Part shown: positions 1 to 7,584 of the stretch, one piece after another
Layout: each line of letters starts with the position of its first letter
Position numbering within the stretch: position 1 is the stretch's first letter
Origin: Dehalococcoidia bacterium
GTDB taxonomy: Bacteria; Chloroflexota; Dehalococcoidia; UBA2979
DNA length: 26,408 nt
Assembly (NCBI GenBank): GCA_023228765.1
Contig: JALOAM010000025.1
Span: 1 to 26,408 of the forward strand
Reading direction: 5' to 3'
Position numbers and translations under genes: made by a program
The notes under the pieces: model-generated
The model's input: only the letters and a program-made list of their open reading frames with translations
Database searches by the model: none
What the model was told of the DNA's origin: nothing

Positions 1-66
1 CCGACGGGCTGACCGAGGCAGACTGGGCCGGGTAGCCGCTACGCACCGCCGCCGGACTCCTCGGCG

Positions 67-720
67 TCACGCGAGAAAGAGCGCGTCCACGATCGCCGAC
101 ACCGCGAACAGCACCACGAGGAGAGCACCTCCGACGAGGCCCGCCGCCCCGGCGGTCCAGCGCCGCTCGACATCGGACCGGCCGAGGGCGAACGGGATGC
201 CGAGGCCGATCGCGCCCGTGACCACCGCCTCCGCGAGGTAGGAGAACTCCGCGAGGAGGTAGAGCGCCTCCGCGATGAAGAGTCCCGCGAGCAGCGCGAC
301 CGCCACCACTCGCACGACCGCCGGCCCTCGACGGTAGGCGAAGCCGGCGACGCCGAAGACCGGCCCCGCGACGAGGGCGACACCGGACCAGATCGCGGGG
401 CCGCGCAGGGCAGTGACGTCCTGGACGCCGGTCAACATCGCAGAGCCGTAGTAGCCGACCACCGCACCGATGAGCACCAGGACCCCGAGGATCGCACCCT
501 CCTTCGGGTGCCTGGCACGCCACGCGGTGAACGCAAAGGCGCCGGCGACCCAGACCGCCCCCGAGTTTGCCAGGTGGTTCCACGCACCGGGGAGCAGCTT
601 CTGGAAGAGCAACGTCGCGGCGCCGATCGCGAGGCCAGCCGCTACGGCAAGGGCAAGCGTCGCGCTGCCCAACCTCGGACGCGGGGTGACATCGCGGCGC
701 GGTGGGTAGGCCGTCCTCAC
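67..720 (-). CDS. DUF6518-like integral membrane protein
   Basis: A 217-residue, very hydrophobic protein with about six predicted membrane segments separated by short loops, and no extended soluble domain. The N-terminal part (a glycine/alanine-rich first helix, then a LLPGAWNHLANSGAVW stretch) resembles the DUF6518 family of small bacterial membrane proteins, whose function is not known. The GTG start at 720 lies 6 bases after the stop of the glutaredoxin-like gene, so it is probably the last gene of the lgt-glutaredoxin operon and translationally coupled. No strong Shine-Dalgarno is visible, which fits coupling. Family assignment is from remembered sequence character, not a search. Confidence 0.75.
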   Translation of the reverse strand: MRTAYPPRRDVTPRPRLGSATLALAVAAGLAIGAATLLFQKLLPGAWNHLANSGAVWVAGAFAFTAWRARHPKEGAILGVLVLIGAVVGYYGSAMLTGVQDVTALRGPAIWSGVALVAGPVFGVAGFAYRRGPAVVRVVAVALLAGLFIAEALYLLAEFSYLAEAVVTGAIGLGIPFALGRSDVERRWTAGAAGLVGGALLVVLFAVSAIVDALFLA

Positions 721-726
721 GCGCCG

Positions 727-1068
727 CTACTCGCCGGTGGCGGCCCGACGGACCGAGGCGATGCGGGCGGCGTTCACGGCGGCGCGGACGCGCTCCACGT
801 CCACGCGGCCCTGCGCCACGATCTCGCCGTCGATCTCCACCACGGGGACCTCGAGGGCGAAGCGCTTCGCGAGCTCGTCGTCACCATCGATGTTCACGGT
901 GCGGATGTTGAACGGGATCGTGCGCTGCACCGCGACGAGGAGCGAGCGCGCCACCGAGCAGAGGTGGCAGTCCGTGGTGACGTAGAGGATCGCCTCCGGC
1001 ACGTTGCTGCCCGGGCGCGCGACGCCTCGTTCGCCGGAGCCGCCCACCCCCTCCGAGGTGTTCGCCAC
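727..1068 (-). CDS. Glutaredoxin-like thiol protein
   Basis: A 113-residue thioredoxin-fold protein. After a poorly conserved N-terminal tail of about 23 residues comes a beta strand (EAILYVTT), then a CHLC redox motif (Cys34 and Cys37), then the cis-proline region EVPVVEIDGE typical of the glutaredoxin-like DUF836 group. It probably does dithiol exchange in the cytoplasm; the partner is unknown. The GTG at 1068 is 4 bases after the lgt stop codon, supporting coupling. A later GTG just before PEAILYV would give a shorter protein starting at the fold, and is a real alternative. Placed between lgt and a membrane protein, it may serve envelope redox chemistry, but that is inference. Confidence 0.85.
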   Translation of the reverse strand: MANTSEGVGGSGERGVARPGSNVPEAILYVTTDCHLCSVARSLLVAVQRTIPFNIRTVNIDGDDELAKRFALEVPVVEIDGEIVAQGRVDVERVRAAVNAARIASVRRAATGE

Positions 1069-1072
1069 GGCG

Positions 1073-1942
1073 CTACGCCTGCTTCACGCGGACGCGGCCC
1101 GGCGGCAGCGGCTCGGCGGGATCCTCGACGGGGCCGCGACGCAGGATGTAGACGACCGGCGGGATGCAGAGCGCGATCACGATGAGCGACACGAGCTGCG
1201 GGACGGTGACGCCGAGGAAGAACGTATCCGCGGAGTCGAGTCGCAGCATCGAGACGAAGTACCGCATTACGGAGTACGAGATCAGGAAGAAGAAGAACGT
1301 GAGGCCCGGCCAGCGGCGCAGCGGCCCGAGCACGAGGTAGATCGCGATGCCCATGATCACGAAGTCGCCGAGCATCTCGTAGGTCGTCGCAGGGTGGTGC
1401 GCGCCGACCGCGATCGAGTGCGCGAAGGCCGGCGAGTCCGGGTGCGTGTAGATCACGCCCCACGGCAGATCCGTCGCCTTCGACAGGTGCTCGCCGTTGA
1501 TCAGGTCGCCGATGCGGCCGATGCCCATGCCGGCGATGAGGCCCACCGAGGCGCAGTCGAGGCCCTTCCAGATGTCCCACCCGCGCCAGATCGCGAACGC
1601 CAGCGGCCCGGCGACCCCGCCGAGGACCGCACCCCAGATCGAGATGCCGCCCTCGGTCAGCGCGAGGATGTCCACCAGGTTCTGGCCGTAGTAGTCCCAG
1701 TGCTCGACCACGAACAGCAGGCGTGCCCCGATGATGCCGCTGGGGATACCGATCAACGCGAGGGTGTACGCGTCGTCCTCGTTGAAGTTGGTGTTGCGCG
1801 CGATCCACAGCGCGAGCTGCACCCCCACGAGGATCCCGACCGCCGTGAACAGCCCGTGCCAGGTGAGGAGGAACCCACCGATCTCCGTGATGTTCGGGTC
1901 GAACGGCAGCTCAATCGCGAGCACGCTGGCGAGTGCGGACAA
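1073..1942 (-). CDS. lgt: Prolipoprotein diacylglyceryl transferase
   Basis: Lgt transfers a diacylglyceryl group from phosphatidylglycerol to the lipobox cysteine of prolipoproteins in the cytoplasmic membrane. The 289-residue product has seven or so membrane segments. It carries the Lgt signature as GRIGDLINGEH (the usual Asn after GRIG is Asp here), and a HPATTYE motif matching the conserved HPxxxYE segment. I chose the TTG start at 1942 because a GGAGG (1948-1952 on the plus strand, read as CCTCC) sits 5 bases upstream of it. The GTG at 1924 lacks a well-placed ribosome site. The reading frame stays open far upstream through repeat DNA, which is not part of the gene. It is followed within 4 bases by the glutaredoxin-like gene. 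Lipoprotein substrates are encoded at 2811-3608, 17332-18576 and 18581-19789. Confidence 0.95.
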   Translation of the reverse strand: MSALASVLAIELPFDPNITEIGGFLLTWHGLFTAVGILVGVQLALWIARNTNFNEDDAYTLALIGIPSGIIGARLLFVVEHWDYYGQNLVDILALTEGGISIWGAVLGGVAGPLAFAIWRGWDIWKGLDCASVGLIAGMGIGRIGDLINGEHLSKATDLPWGVIYTHPDSPAFAHSIAVGAHHPATTYEMLGDFVIMGIAIYLVLGPLRRWPGLTFFFFLISYSVMRYFVSMLRLDSADTFFLGVTVPQLVSLIVIALCIPPVVYILRRGPVEDPAEPLPPGRVRVKQA

Positions 1943-2039
1943 CGAGACCTCCGACCGGGCGAGTGGTGCTCGTTCACGATACCCGCTCGCGGCCTCGGCG
2001 GCGCGAACAGAGACCCCACCGCTCCCGGCCCCCTCCGCC

Positions 2040-2187
2040 TCCGACCCCCTCTCCCGGTTTCGGGAGAGGGTTGGGGTGAGGGCCGTTCCGGATCTGCTCC
2101 ACGCGTATCCGTGGTGGTCACTCGATCGTCGCCGCCAGGGAGGGCCCCTCACCCCCCCCTCTCCCGAAACCGGGAGAGGGGGTCGGA
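2040..2187. repeat. Palindromic intergenic repeat, copy A (paired)
   Basis: A 148-bp composite palindrome. The left end forms a hairpin with 10-bp arms CCCTCTCCCG (2047-2056) and CGGGAGAGGG (2061-2070). The right end forms an equivalent 12-bp hairpin (2155-2166 with 2171-2182). The two ends, each about 40 bp, are inverted repeats of one another with only a couple of differences, including the outer TCCGACC/GGTCGGA. The core holds GTTCCGGATC (2085-2094) and GTGGTCACTC (2114-2123), which recur inverted in the copy at 4938-5082. It fills most of the 323-bp gap between the GNAT gene and lgt, upstream of the lgt start. No ORF in it is credible. Confidence 0.9.
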
Positions 2188-2265
2188 ACTCGGAGCGCCC
2201 GAGTCGGAGTCGGGTGGCGTGAGGTACTCCTCCGCCTCCTCCGGCCCCCTCCGTCCGACGCAGCG

Positions 2266-2808
2266 CTACGGCCGGTCGCGGTCGTCGAGGGTGCGCTGCA
2301 TGAGGATCAGGTCCAGCCAGCGGCCGAACTTGTGGCCCACCTGCGGCATCCTCGCCACCTCCACGAAGCCGAGAGCGGCGTGGAAGCGCACGGAGTCGTC
2401 GTTCTCGCCGTCGACGGCGCCGATCATGACGTGGAACCCGGCCGCCCGAGCGCGCTCCACGAGGCCCTCGATCAGCGCGCGGCCGACGCCGCGACCCCAG
2501 TAGTCCTCGCGGATGTGGATGGTGTGTTCGACGGTGGTCGAGTAACCCGGCCACTTCCCCTCGCCCCGGAAGTGGCCGTACGACGTGAACCCGACCACCT
2601 CGCCGCGTTCCTCGCCTCCGATGTCGGCGACGAGGATCGGGAAGCCCTGGGCGCGCTGGCGCTCGAACCAGCGCGTGCGCTCCTCGATCGTCTGGAGCGC
2701 CTCCGTCCATGCGATCGTGCGCGTGGGGATCCACGCGTTGTACAGCGCCGTGATCGCAGGGATGTCCTGATGGAGGGCGTCGCGGATACGCACGTCCTCG
2801 AGGGGCAC
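2266..2808 (-). CDS. PAT/MddA-like GNAT N-acetyltransferase
   Basis: A 180-residue single-domain GNAT enzyme. The acetyl-CoA loop is GRGVGRALIE, preceded by VEHTIHI. The C-terminal GRWLDLILMQ and the FTSYGHFR strand are typical of the phosphinothricin acetyltransferase/methionine sulfoximine acetyltransferase (Pat/Bar/MddA) subfamily. The likely reaction is N-acetylation of a small amino-acid-like amine; the true substrate cannot be read from sequence, and drug resistance should not be assumed. The GTG start at 2808 has GGAGG seven bases upstream. It lies 2 bases after the stop of the LytM-like lipoprotein gene, so the two are cotranscribed and coupled. Longer upstream reading in this frame overlaps that gene and is not real. 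Confidence 0.92.
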   Translation of the reverse strand: MPLEDVRIRDALHQDIPAITALYNAWIPTRTIAWTEALQTIEERTRWFERQRAQGFPILVADIGGEERGEVVGFTSYGHFRGEGKWPGYSTTVEHTIHIREDYWGRGVGRALIEGLVERARAAGFHVMIGAVDGENDDSVRFHAALGFVEVARMPQVGHKFGRWLDLILMQRTLDDRDRP

Positions 2809-2810
2809 GG

Positions 2811-3608
2811 TCAGGCCTCCGCTGGCTCCTGCAGCCGCTGGTAGAGCGAGCGCACCGAGTCCGGATCCTGCCCCTCGCCGAGAAACCCGTCGTCGACGCG
2901 CACCTCCCAGTGGAGGTGCAGCTGCGTGCCCGGGGCCGTGACGGACTCGGGCGTCCCGGACTCGCCGATGCCGCCGAGCATCTGTCCCTGCGAAACCCGG
3001 AGGCCGGGCGCGATCTCGGCGGAGATCGAGTTGAGGTGGCAGTAGCGGGTGATCACGCCGTTGCCGTGGTCGATCCAGACCTGCCGGCCCCGGTACTTGT
3101 CCATCGTCTCGTCGTCGGCGGCGCCATCCTTCTCGATCTGCGCTTCGAGCGCCGCGAACTGTTCGAGCAACAGCTCCTGGAACTGATGGTCCGCCCGCAA
3201 CACGACGCCGTCGTACGCCGCGATCACCGGCGTGCCGCGCTCGATCACGACGCAGGAGTCGCCGAAGTAGAAGTCGACGCCCTCGCTGACGCCGTTGCGG
3301 TAGTCGCGCGCGGAGTTCGGCATCAGCGTGTCCTGCGACGGCAGGCACGCGCCGTCGATCGGCAGGACGAAGCCGTGGAGGTCCTCCGGGTCGAGCTGGG
3401 AGGGTGGCGGGGTGGGCGTGAACTGCACCACGTTCGGCGCGCCGGTCTTCGCGTCCGTGGCGACCGCGATCGTCTCCGCCGGCGCGGGCGATCCGCCGTT
3501 CACCGTGACCACGGTCTCGCGCCCGCTCGCGCCGAGGCAGGCCGCACCCGCGACCGCAACCGGCGCCGACAAAATGAGCCCGAGAAACCCTCGTCGGGTA
3601 CGCCGCAT
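2811..3608 (-). CDS. Tat-type lipoprotein with degenerate M23/LytM domain
   Basis: A 265-residue exported protein. The N terminus has a twin-arginine motif (TRRGFLGL), a hydrophobic stretch and a plausible but imperfect lipobox (AGAAC, Cys24), suggesting Tat export and lipidation. A proline/threonine-rich spacer leads to an M23 (LytM) fold from about residue 80. This keeps the YCH histidine and the HLHWEV pair of the second zinc/catalytic motif. At the first motif, where active enzymes have HxGxD, it reads SEGVD, so the first zinc ligand is Ser. A helical, charged insert (roughly residues 145-175, LLLEQFAALEAQIEKDG) interrupts the domain. It probably binds or regulates peptidoglycan hydrolysis instead of cutting, as known for EnvC/NlpD-type proteins, but this is inference. 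The TGA is 2 bases before the GNAT start. Confidence 0.85.
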   Translation of the reverse strand: MRRTRRGFLGLILSAPVAVAGAACLGASGRETVVTVNGGSPAPAETIAVATDAKTGAPNVVQFTPTPPPSQLDPEDLHGFVLPIDGACLPSQDTLMPNSARDYRNGVSEGVDFYFGDSCVVIERGTPVIAAYDGVVLRADHQFQELLLEQFAALEAQIEKDGAADDETMDKYRGRQVWIDHGNGVITRYCHLNSISAEIAPGLRVSQGQMLGGIGESGTPESVTAPGTQLHLHWEVRVDDGFLGEGQDPDSVRSLYQRLQEPAEA

Positions 3609-3629
3609 CAGACGTCCGTCCCGACCCCC

Positions 3630-3653
3630 GTCCGCCGGAGCATACCGGCGGAC
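3630..3653 (-). promoter_or_regulatory. Perfect 9-bp inverted repeat upstream of LytM gene
   Basis: GTCCGCCGG (3630-3638) and CCGGCGGAC (3645-3653) form a perfect 9-bp stem with a 6-base loop. It lies in the 96-bp gap between the hydrolase stop and the LytM lipoprotein start. On the minus strand the loop reads TATGCT, a -10-like hexamer about 30 bases before the start codon. No T-run follows on the minus strand, so a classical terminator is unlikely. It could be an operator overlapping a promoter, or a Rho-independent-like stem lacking the U tract. The -35 position is unconvincing. Confidence 0.4.
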
Positions 3654-3704
3654 GAGGATGCGGGGAATGACTGCAGCGCGGTCGGCCTCGGTGGCTGCTT
3701 CGAG

Positions 3705-4799
3705 CTAGCCGATCTGCTCCCAGAGGATGCGGTCGTCACCGCCCTCGATCGTCGTCGTCACCTGGCGCACGCGCTCCTCGTCCTCCAGCAGACGGAGGTG
3801 CGAGAGCGTCTCGCCGAGAGCGGAGCGCTTCATGAAGATGTTGAAGTCGTCGAACGGCCCGGTGTTCCACTTCACGGTCTGCGAGATCGTCCGCGCGGAC
3901 ACCTGCCCGGCACCGATCGCGTCGCGCACCTCGTCGAGGCGCTCGTCGTGGTGGTGGAGCAGCACGTCGCAGCGCCCCTTGAGGTCCGCGAGCGTGAACT
4001 CGTGCGCCGGGAGGGCGCGGGCGACATCGAACGACGCGACCTTACGGAGGCTGTCGCGGAACTCGGACAGCGGGCTGGAGCCCTCCTGGTCCGCGTGGAG
4101 CGAGACGTTCGGGCTGATGTACGGCAGGACGTGGTCGCCCGTGAACATCAAGCGGTGGTTGGTCTCGTAGATGCACATGTGGCCCGGGGTATGCCCCGGC
4201 GTCCACACCGCCTGCAGCCGCCACCCATCGAACTCGACGACGTCCCCGTCCTGTAGCAGGACCGGCGTCCCGAAGTCGAACATCTTCCCGTTGCCGCCAC
4301 CGGGTCGGCTCCCGTTCGCCGACGCGCCGTTCGAGGACGGTGCAGCGGCCTTCTCGCCGGCCTTCACCGCGGGCGAGGTCGGCGACAGCGCACCCGCCTC
4401 GTGCGCCGCGTCGATCTCCTCCTGCGGGACGCCGTGCTTCACGAGCCAGCCGTCCGAGAGCCGCGTCCACGCTTCGCCATCGATCCAGCGGTCCTGGATC
4501 CACTGCCACTCCCGCTCGAGCATGATGATCTGCACGTCGGGCGACTGCTCTTTGATCCACCCCGCCATCCCGATGTGGTCCGGGTGCGCGTGCGTGATGA
4601 ACAGCCGCTTGATGTCCTTCGGCTCCCGCCCGAGGCGCGCAAGCTGCTCCGTCATCGCCTCGGTGGCTGCGGGCGTCCCAAACCCCGCGTCGACCAGGCT
4701 GACGCTGTCAGGTCCGAGGAGCGCGTACGGCATGATGTAGGGGAGTGCCGGTCCGGGGAACGGCGTCTTGAGCTGGTGCAGTCCAGGGACGATCTCCAC
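3705..4799 (-). CDS. MBL-fold metallo-hydrolase
   Basis: A 364-residue metallo-beta-lactamase-fold protein. The zinc motif THAHPDH (HxHxDH) lies at about residues 70-76, followed by GHTPGH, TGDHVLP and the late LPAHEFT histidine, so both metal sites look complete. A C-terminal winged-helix-like tail (VRDAIGAGQVSARTIS) is common in the LACTB2/RNase-like MBL hydrolases. An Ala/Gly/Ser/Asn-rich insert around residues 145-170 looks like a flexible loop. Substrate unknown: thioester, lactone or RNA are all possible in this fold. The GTG start at 4799 has a GAGAGG 6 bases upstream. It stands apart from the following LytM gene by 96 bp that includes a hairpin, and may be its own transcription unit. 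Confidence 0.9.
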   Translation of the reverse strand: MEIVPGLHQLKTPFPGPALPYIMPYALLGPDSVSLVDAGFGTPAATEAMTEQLARLGREPKDIKRLFITHAHPDHIGMAGWIKEQSPDVQIIMLEREWQWIQDRWIDGEAWTRLSDGWLVKHGVPQEEIDAAHEAGALSPTSPAVKAGEKAAAPSSNGASANGSRPGGGNGKMFDFGTPVLLQDGDVVEFDGWRLQAVWTPGHTPGHMCIYETNHRLMFTGDHVLPYISPNVSLHADQEGSSPLSEFRDSLRKVASFDVARALPAHEFTLADLKGRCDVLLHHHDERLDEVRDAIGAGQVSARTISQTVKWNTGPFDDFNIFMKRSALGETLSHLRLLEDEERVRQVTTTIEGGDDRILWEQIG

Positions 4800-4937
4800 G
4801 CGGGGCCTCTCTACTGCCGCTTCGGCGCGCGATGGGGCGCTGCCGGTGCGGGAACCTCAGACCGCGCGGAAGCATACCGCGTCCCGCGTGGTGATTCCTT
4901 GCGGGCGCTCTCACCTGCCCCGACTCCGCTTCTGACC

Positions 4938-5082
4938 TCTGGCCCCCTCTCCCGGTTTCGGGAGAGGGCGGGGGTGAGGGGCCCTCCGGCGGGCGAATGA
5001 GTGACCACCGAGGATACTCGTGGACCTGATCCGGAACGGCCCTCACCCCAACCCTCTCCCGAAACCGGGAGAGGGGGCCAGA
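4938..5082. repeat. Palindromic intergenic repeat, copy B (paired, inverted relative to A)
   Basis: A 145-bp composite palindrome bounded by TCTGGCC (from 4938) and GGCCAGA (to 5082). The left hairpin is CCCTCTCCCG (4945-4954) with CGGGAGAGGG (4959-4968). The matching right hairpin lies near 5052-5077. The core carries GAGTGACCAC (4999-5008) and GATCCGGAAC (5028-5037), the reverse complements of blocks in copy A, so the two copies lie in opposite orientation. This copy sits between divergently transcribed genes (hydrolase and murT), leaving 138 bp before the hydrolase start and 43 bp before murT for promoters. Confidence 0.9.
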
Positions 5083-5125
5083 ACCGGAGAGGGCGAGCGG
5101 CAAGTCAGATGAGACAATCACTCTC

Positions 5126-6571
5126 GTGCCCACCCCACCTCGCTCCACACACGCCCCCGGCGCCTCGATCCGGCAGCGCGCCGCGCTGCTCGCGGGGCGG
5201 GTGGCGCGCGACGCTACGAGGCGACTCGGGCGGGGCGGGGGGACGGCGCTGCCGGGGCTCGTGGCGGGCACGCTCGCGCCCGACCTGATCGAGGCGGCCG
5301 GAAGGCTGCCGGGGCTCGGCGCCGTGACCGTGACCGGCACCAACGGCAAGACGACCACCACCCACCTCCTCGCTGCGATCGCGCGCGAGGCGGGCTGGGA
5401 GCCACTGACGAACCGCTCCGGCTCGAACCTCGCCCGAGGGCTGGTGACGGCGCTGGTCGACTCCGCGGGCGCGACCGGCGAGGTGGAGCGCCGCGCGGGA
5501 CGCCTCGGCATCTACGAGGTGGACGAGGCGGTGCTGCCGACGGTGTTCGGGCGGCTGCGTCCGCGCGTGGCGGTGTTCCTCAACCTGTTCCGTGACCAGC
5601 TCGACCGGTACGGGGAGATCGACTCCGTCGCCGAGGGCTGGGCGGCGATGCTCCCCTCCGAGGCGGAGGCGACCCGCGAGGAGTGGGCGCCAACCCTCGT
5701 GCTGAACGCGGACGACCCGTCGGTCGCCCTCCTCGCGGAGGACGCGCCGGGACGCGTCGTCTGGTTCGGCATCGACGACGAGGGCGTCGCGCTGCCCGGC
5801 GGCGAGCACGCCTCCGACGCGCGGTTCTGCCGCTGTGGGTCGCGCCTCCACCATGAGCGGCAGTTCATGGGGCACGTCGGCCACTGGTCCTGCCCGGCCT
5901 GCGGACGCCACCGCGCGAGGCCGGACATCGCCGCCTCGGCGGTCCGGCTCGACGCGGAGGGCAGCGACGTGGAGGTCCGCATCGGCGACGCGTGCCTCTC
6001 GCTCCGCGTGCCGACCGCGGGCCTGTACTCGGTGACGAACGCCCTCGCGGCGCTCGCGGCAGCGCACGCGCTGGGCGCGCCGGCGGACGTGGCCCTGCGG
6101 GCGATCGCGGCGGCAGGCCCCGCGTTCGGCCGGCAAGAGCGCTTCGAGGTGGACGGGCGCCACATCCGGATCTGGCTGGCGAAGAACCCCGCCGGACTCA
6201 ATGAGATCGTGCGCGCGTTGATCGCCTCGGACGGTCCGAAGCACCTGCTCGCGATGCTCAACGACGGCATCCAGGACGGAAAGGACGTGTCCTGGATCTA
6301 CGACGCTGACCTCGAACGACTGGCTCCGCAGATCGGCTCGCTCGTCTGCGCCGGCGACCGCGCCGATGACATGGCCCTCCGCTTCGCCATCGGCGGCATG
6401 ACCGCTGCCGCGGTGATCGCAGAGACCGAGGACGCCCTCGACGCCGCACTGGATCGCACACCCTCGGGCGGCACGCTCGACGTGATCGCGACCTACACCG
6501 CGATGATCGACGTGCGCGAGGCCGTCGCGCGCCGCGCCGGGGTCGGCTCGTACTGGGAGGACCCGTCGTGA
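5126..6571 (+). CDS. murT: Lipid II isoglutaminyl synthase, Mur-ligase subunit
   Basis: MurT with GatD amidates the alpha-carboxylate of D-Glu in the lipid II stem peptide. The 481-residue protein has a Mur-ligase P-loop VTGTNGKTTTTHLLA (about residues 70-84). It also has the MurT-specific zinc ribbon with paired cysteines, CRC at about 236-238 and CPAC near 257-260. A C-terminal domain contains NDGIQDGKDVSWIYD, matching the conserved aspartate-bearing NDxxxDGxDVSW segment of MurT. The GTG at 5126 is preferred because the following IRQRAALLAGR helix is homologous to other MurT N termini. The ribosome site is weak. The last bases overlap the gatD start as GTGA. Upstream, only 43 bp separate it from repeat copy B. 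Confidence 0.95.
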   Translation: MPTPPRSTHAPGASIRQRAALLAGRVARDATRRLGRGGGTALPGLVAGTLAPDLIEAAGRLPGLGAVTVTGTNGKTTTTHLLAAIAREAGWEPLTNRSGSNLARGLVTALVDSAGATGEVERRAGRLGIYEVDEAVLPTVFGRLRPRVAVFLNLFRDQLDRYGEIDSVAEGWAAMLPSEAEATREEWAPTLVLNADDPSVALLAEDAPGRVVWFGIDDEGVALPGGEHASDARFCRCGSRLHHERQFMGHVGHWSCPACGRHRARPDIAASAVRLDAEGSDVEVRIGDACLSLRVPTAGLYSVTNALAALAAAHALGAPADVALRAIAAAGPAFGRQERFEVDGRHIRIWLAKNPAGLNEIVRALIASDGPKHLLAMLNDGIQDGKDVSWIYDADLERLAPQIGSLVCAGDRADDMALRFAIGGMTAAAVIAETEDALDAALDRTPSGGTLDVIATYTAMIDVREAVARRAGVGSYWEDPS

Positions 6572-7344
6572 CCTCGGACGCTCCGAACGCCGGACCGATC
6601 CGCGTCCTGTCGCTCTATGACGACGTGATGAACGTGTACGCGGACCGCGGCAACGTACTCGCGGTGCAGCACCGCGCCGCCCTCCGCAACCTCAACATCG
6701 AGGTCATCGCCGCCAGCCTGGGCGACGCCCTCCCGGAGTCCGCCGACCTCGTGCTGATCGGGGGCGGCCAGGACCGCGAGCAACGGCGCATCGCGGAAGA
6801 GCTCGCCGCCCACGGCCCCGCGTTGCGAGCCTGGGCCGAGGAGGGCGTCGCGATGCTCGCAGTGTGCGGCGGTTTCCAGCTCTTTGGGCGCTGGTACCGC
6901 GACACGTCTGGCGAGCAGCTCCCGGGCGCCGAGGTCTTCGACGTCACCACGGTCGCACCCGGGCCCGGCCAGGAGCGCTGCATCGGCGACATCCTCGTCA
7001 CCTCCACCCTGCCCGAGGTCGGCGCCGTCGTCGGCTTCGAGAACCACGGCGGCCGCACCTACCTCGGCCCGACCGCGACGCCGTTCGCGCGCGTCGAGTA
7101 CGGCCACGGCAACAACGGCGCGGACGGCACGGAGGGCGTCGTGCACGGATCCGCGATCGGCACGTACCTCCACGGTTCCGTGCTGCCGAAGAACCCGCGC
7201 CTGCTGGACTGGCTGCTCGCGCGCGCGGTGCAACATCGGACGGGTGTGATGCCCTCGTTCGCCCCGCTCGAGGACGTCCTCGAGTCGCGTGCGCACCGCG
7301 CCGCGGCGGAGGTCGCCCGCCGGCGCTCGCCACGCTTCGCCTGA
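6568..7344 (+). CDS. gatD: Lipid II isoglutaminyl synthase, glutamine amidotransferase subunit
   Basis: A CobB/CobQ-type class I glutamine amidotransferase of 258 residues that releases ammonia from glutamine for MurT. The nucleophile elbow is AVCGGFQLFG (catalytic Cys near residue 95) and the catalytic His is in GTYLHGSVLPKNP near the C terminus. The N-terminal LSLYDDVMNVYADRGN segment is characteristic of GatD. The GTG start overlaps the murT stop (GTGA), so the two subunits are translationally coupled, as expected for a stoichiometric complex. The C-terminal tail (about 30 residues, Arg/Ala-rich) is less conserved. Transcription runs into repeat copy C, 20 bp after the stop. Confidence 0.95.
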   Translation: MTSDAPNAGPIRVLSLYDDVMNVYADRGNVLAVQHRAALRNLNIEVIAASLGDALPESADLVLIGGGQDREQRRIAEELAAHGPALRAWAEEGVAMLAVCGGFQLFGRWYRDTSGEQLPGAEVFDVTTVAPGPGQERCIGDILVTSTLPEVGAVVGFENHGGRTYLGPTATPFARVEYGHGNNGADGTEGVVHGSAIGTYLHGSVLPKNPRLLDWLLARAVQHRTGVMPSFAPLEDVLESRAHRAAAEVARRRSPRFA

Positions 7345-7364
7345 GGACAAGCGGGAGACACCCT

Positions 7365-7511
7365 CCGCCTCTGACCCCCTCGCCCGCGAAGCGGGAGAGG
7401 GTTGGGGTGAGGGTCTGTTCCGAATCTGCTTCGGTCAGTTCGGGCGTGGGTGTCGGAAGGGACCCTCACCCCCCGCCCTCTCCCGAAACCGGGAGAGGGG
7501 GTCAGAGGCGG
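7365..7511. repeat. Palindromic intergenic repeat, copy C (paired)
   Basis: A 147-bp element with perfect outer inverted repeats CCGCCTCTGAC (7365-7375) and GTCAGAGGCGG (7501-7511). The left hairpin is the second arm variant (CCCTCGCCCGC with GCGGGAGAGGG, one mismatch, loop GAA). The right hairpin is the GAAACC/GGTTTC variant. The core begins GGGTCTGTTC, shared with copy D (10990-11130). It lies between the convergent gatD and tatA genes and could act as a bidirectional transcript end, though there is no T-run. Confidence 0.9.
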
Positions 7512-7584
7512 AACGTGGAAGGAGCGCAGGCACGCGAAACGGGCGCCCCATGGCGCCCGCCGCGATGTCAGGCTGGTACTGGAA

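Noticed and set aside
3..35. Possible 3' end of a plus-strand gene (DGLTEADWAG then stop)
   Set aside because: Only ten codons are visible and there is nothing to identify or confirm a gene.
1004..2503. Long open frame on the plus strand (about 499 codons) across lgt and the GNAT gene
   Set aside because: It is antisense to two well-supported genes, runs through a palindromic repeat, and its product is Arg/Glu/Asp-biased with no domain, as expected for high-GC shadow frames.
2266..2808. Calling the GNAT gene a herbicide or antibiotic resistance determinant
   Set aside because: The Pat/MddA subfamily includes enzymes acting on methionine sulfoximine/sulfone and other amino acids; the substrate cannot be inferred.
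4811..5008. Small frames with LTPALSRNRERG-like peptides in the repeats
   Set aside because: They are translations of the palindromic repeat, occur in all frames and orientations, and are a familiar artefact in GC-rich genomes.
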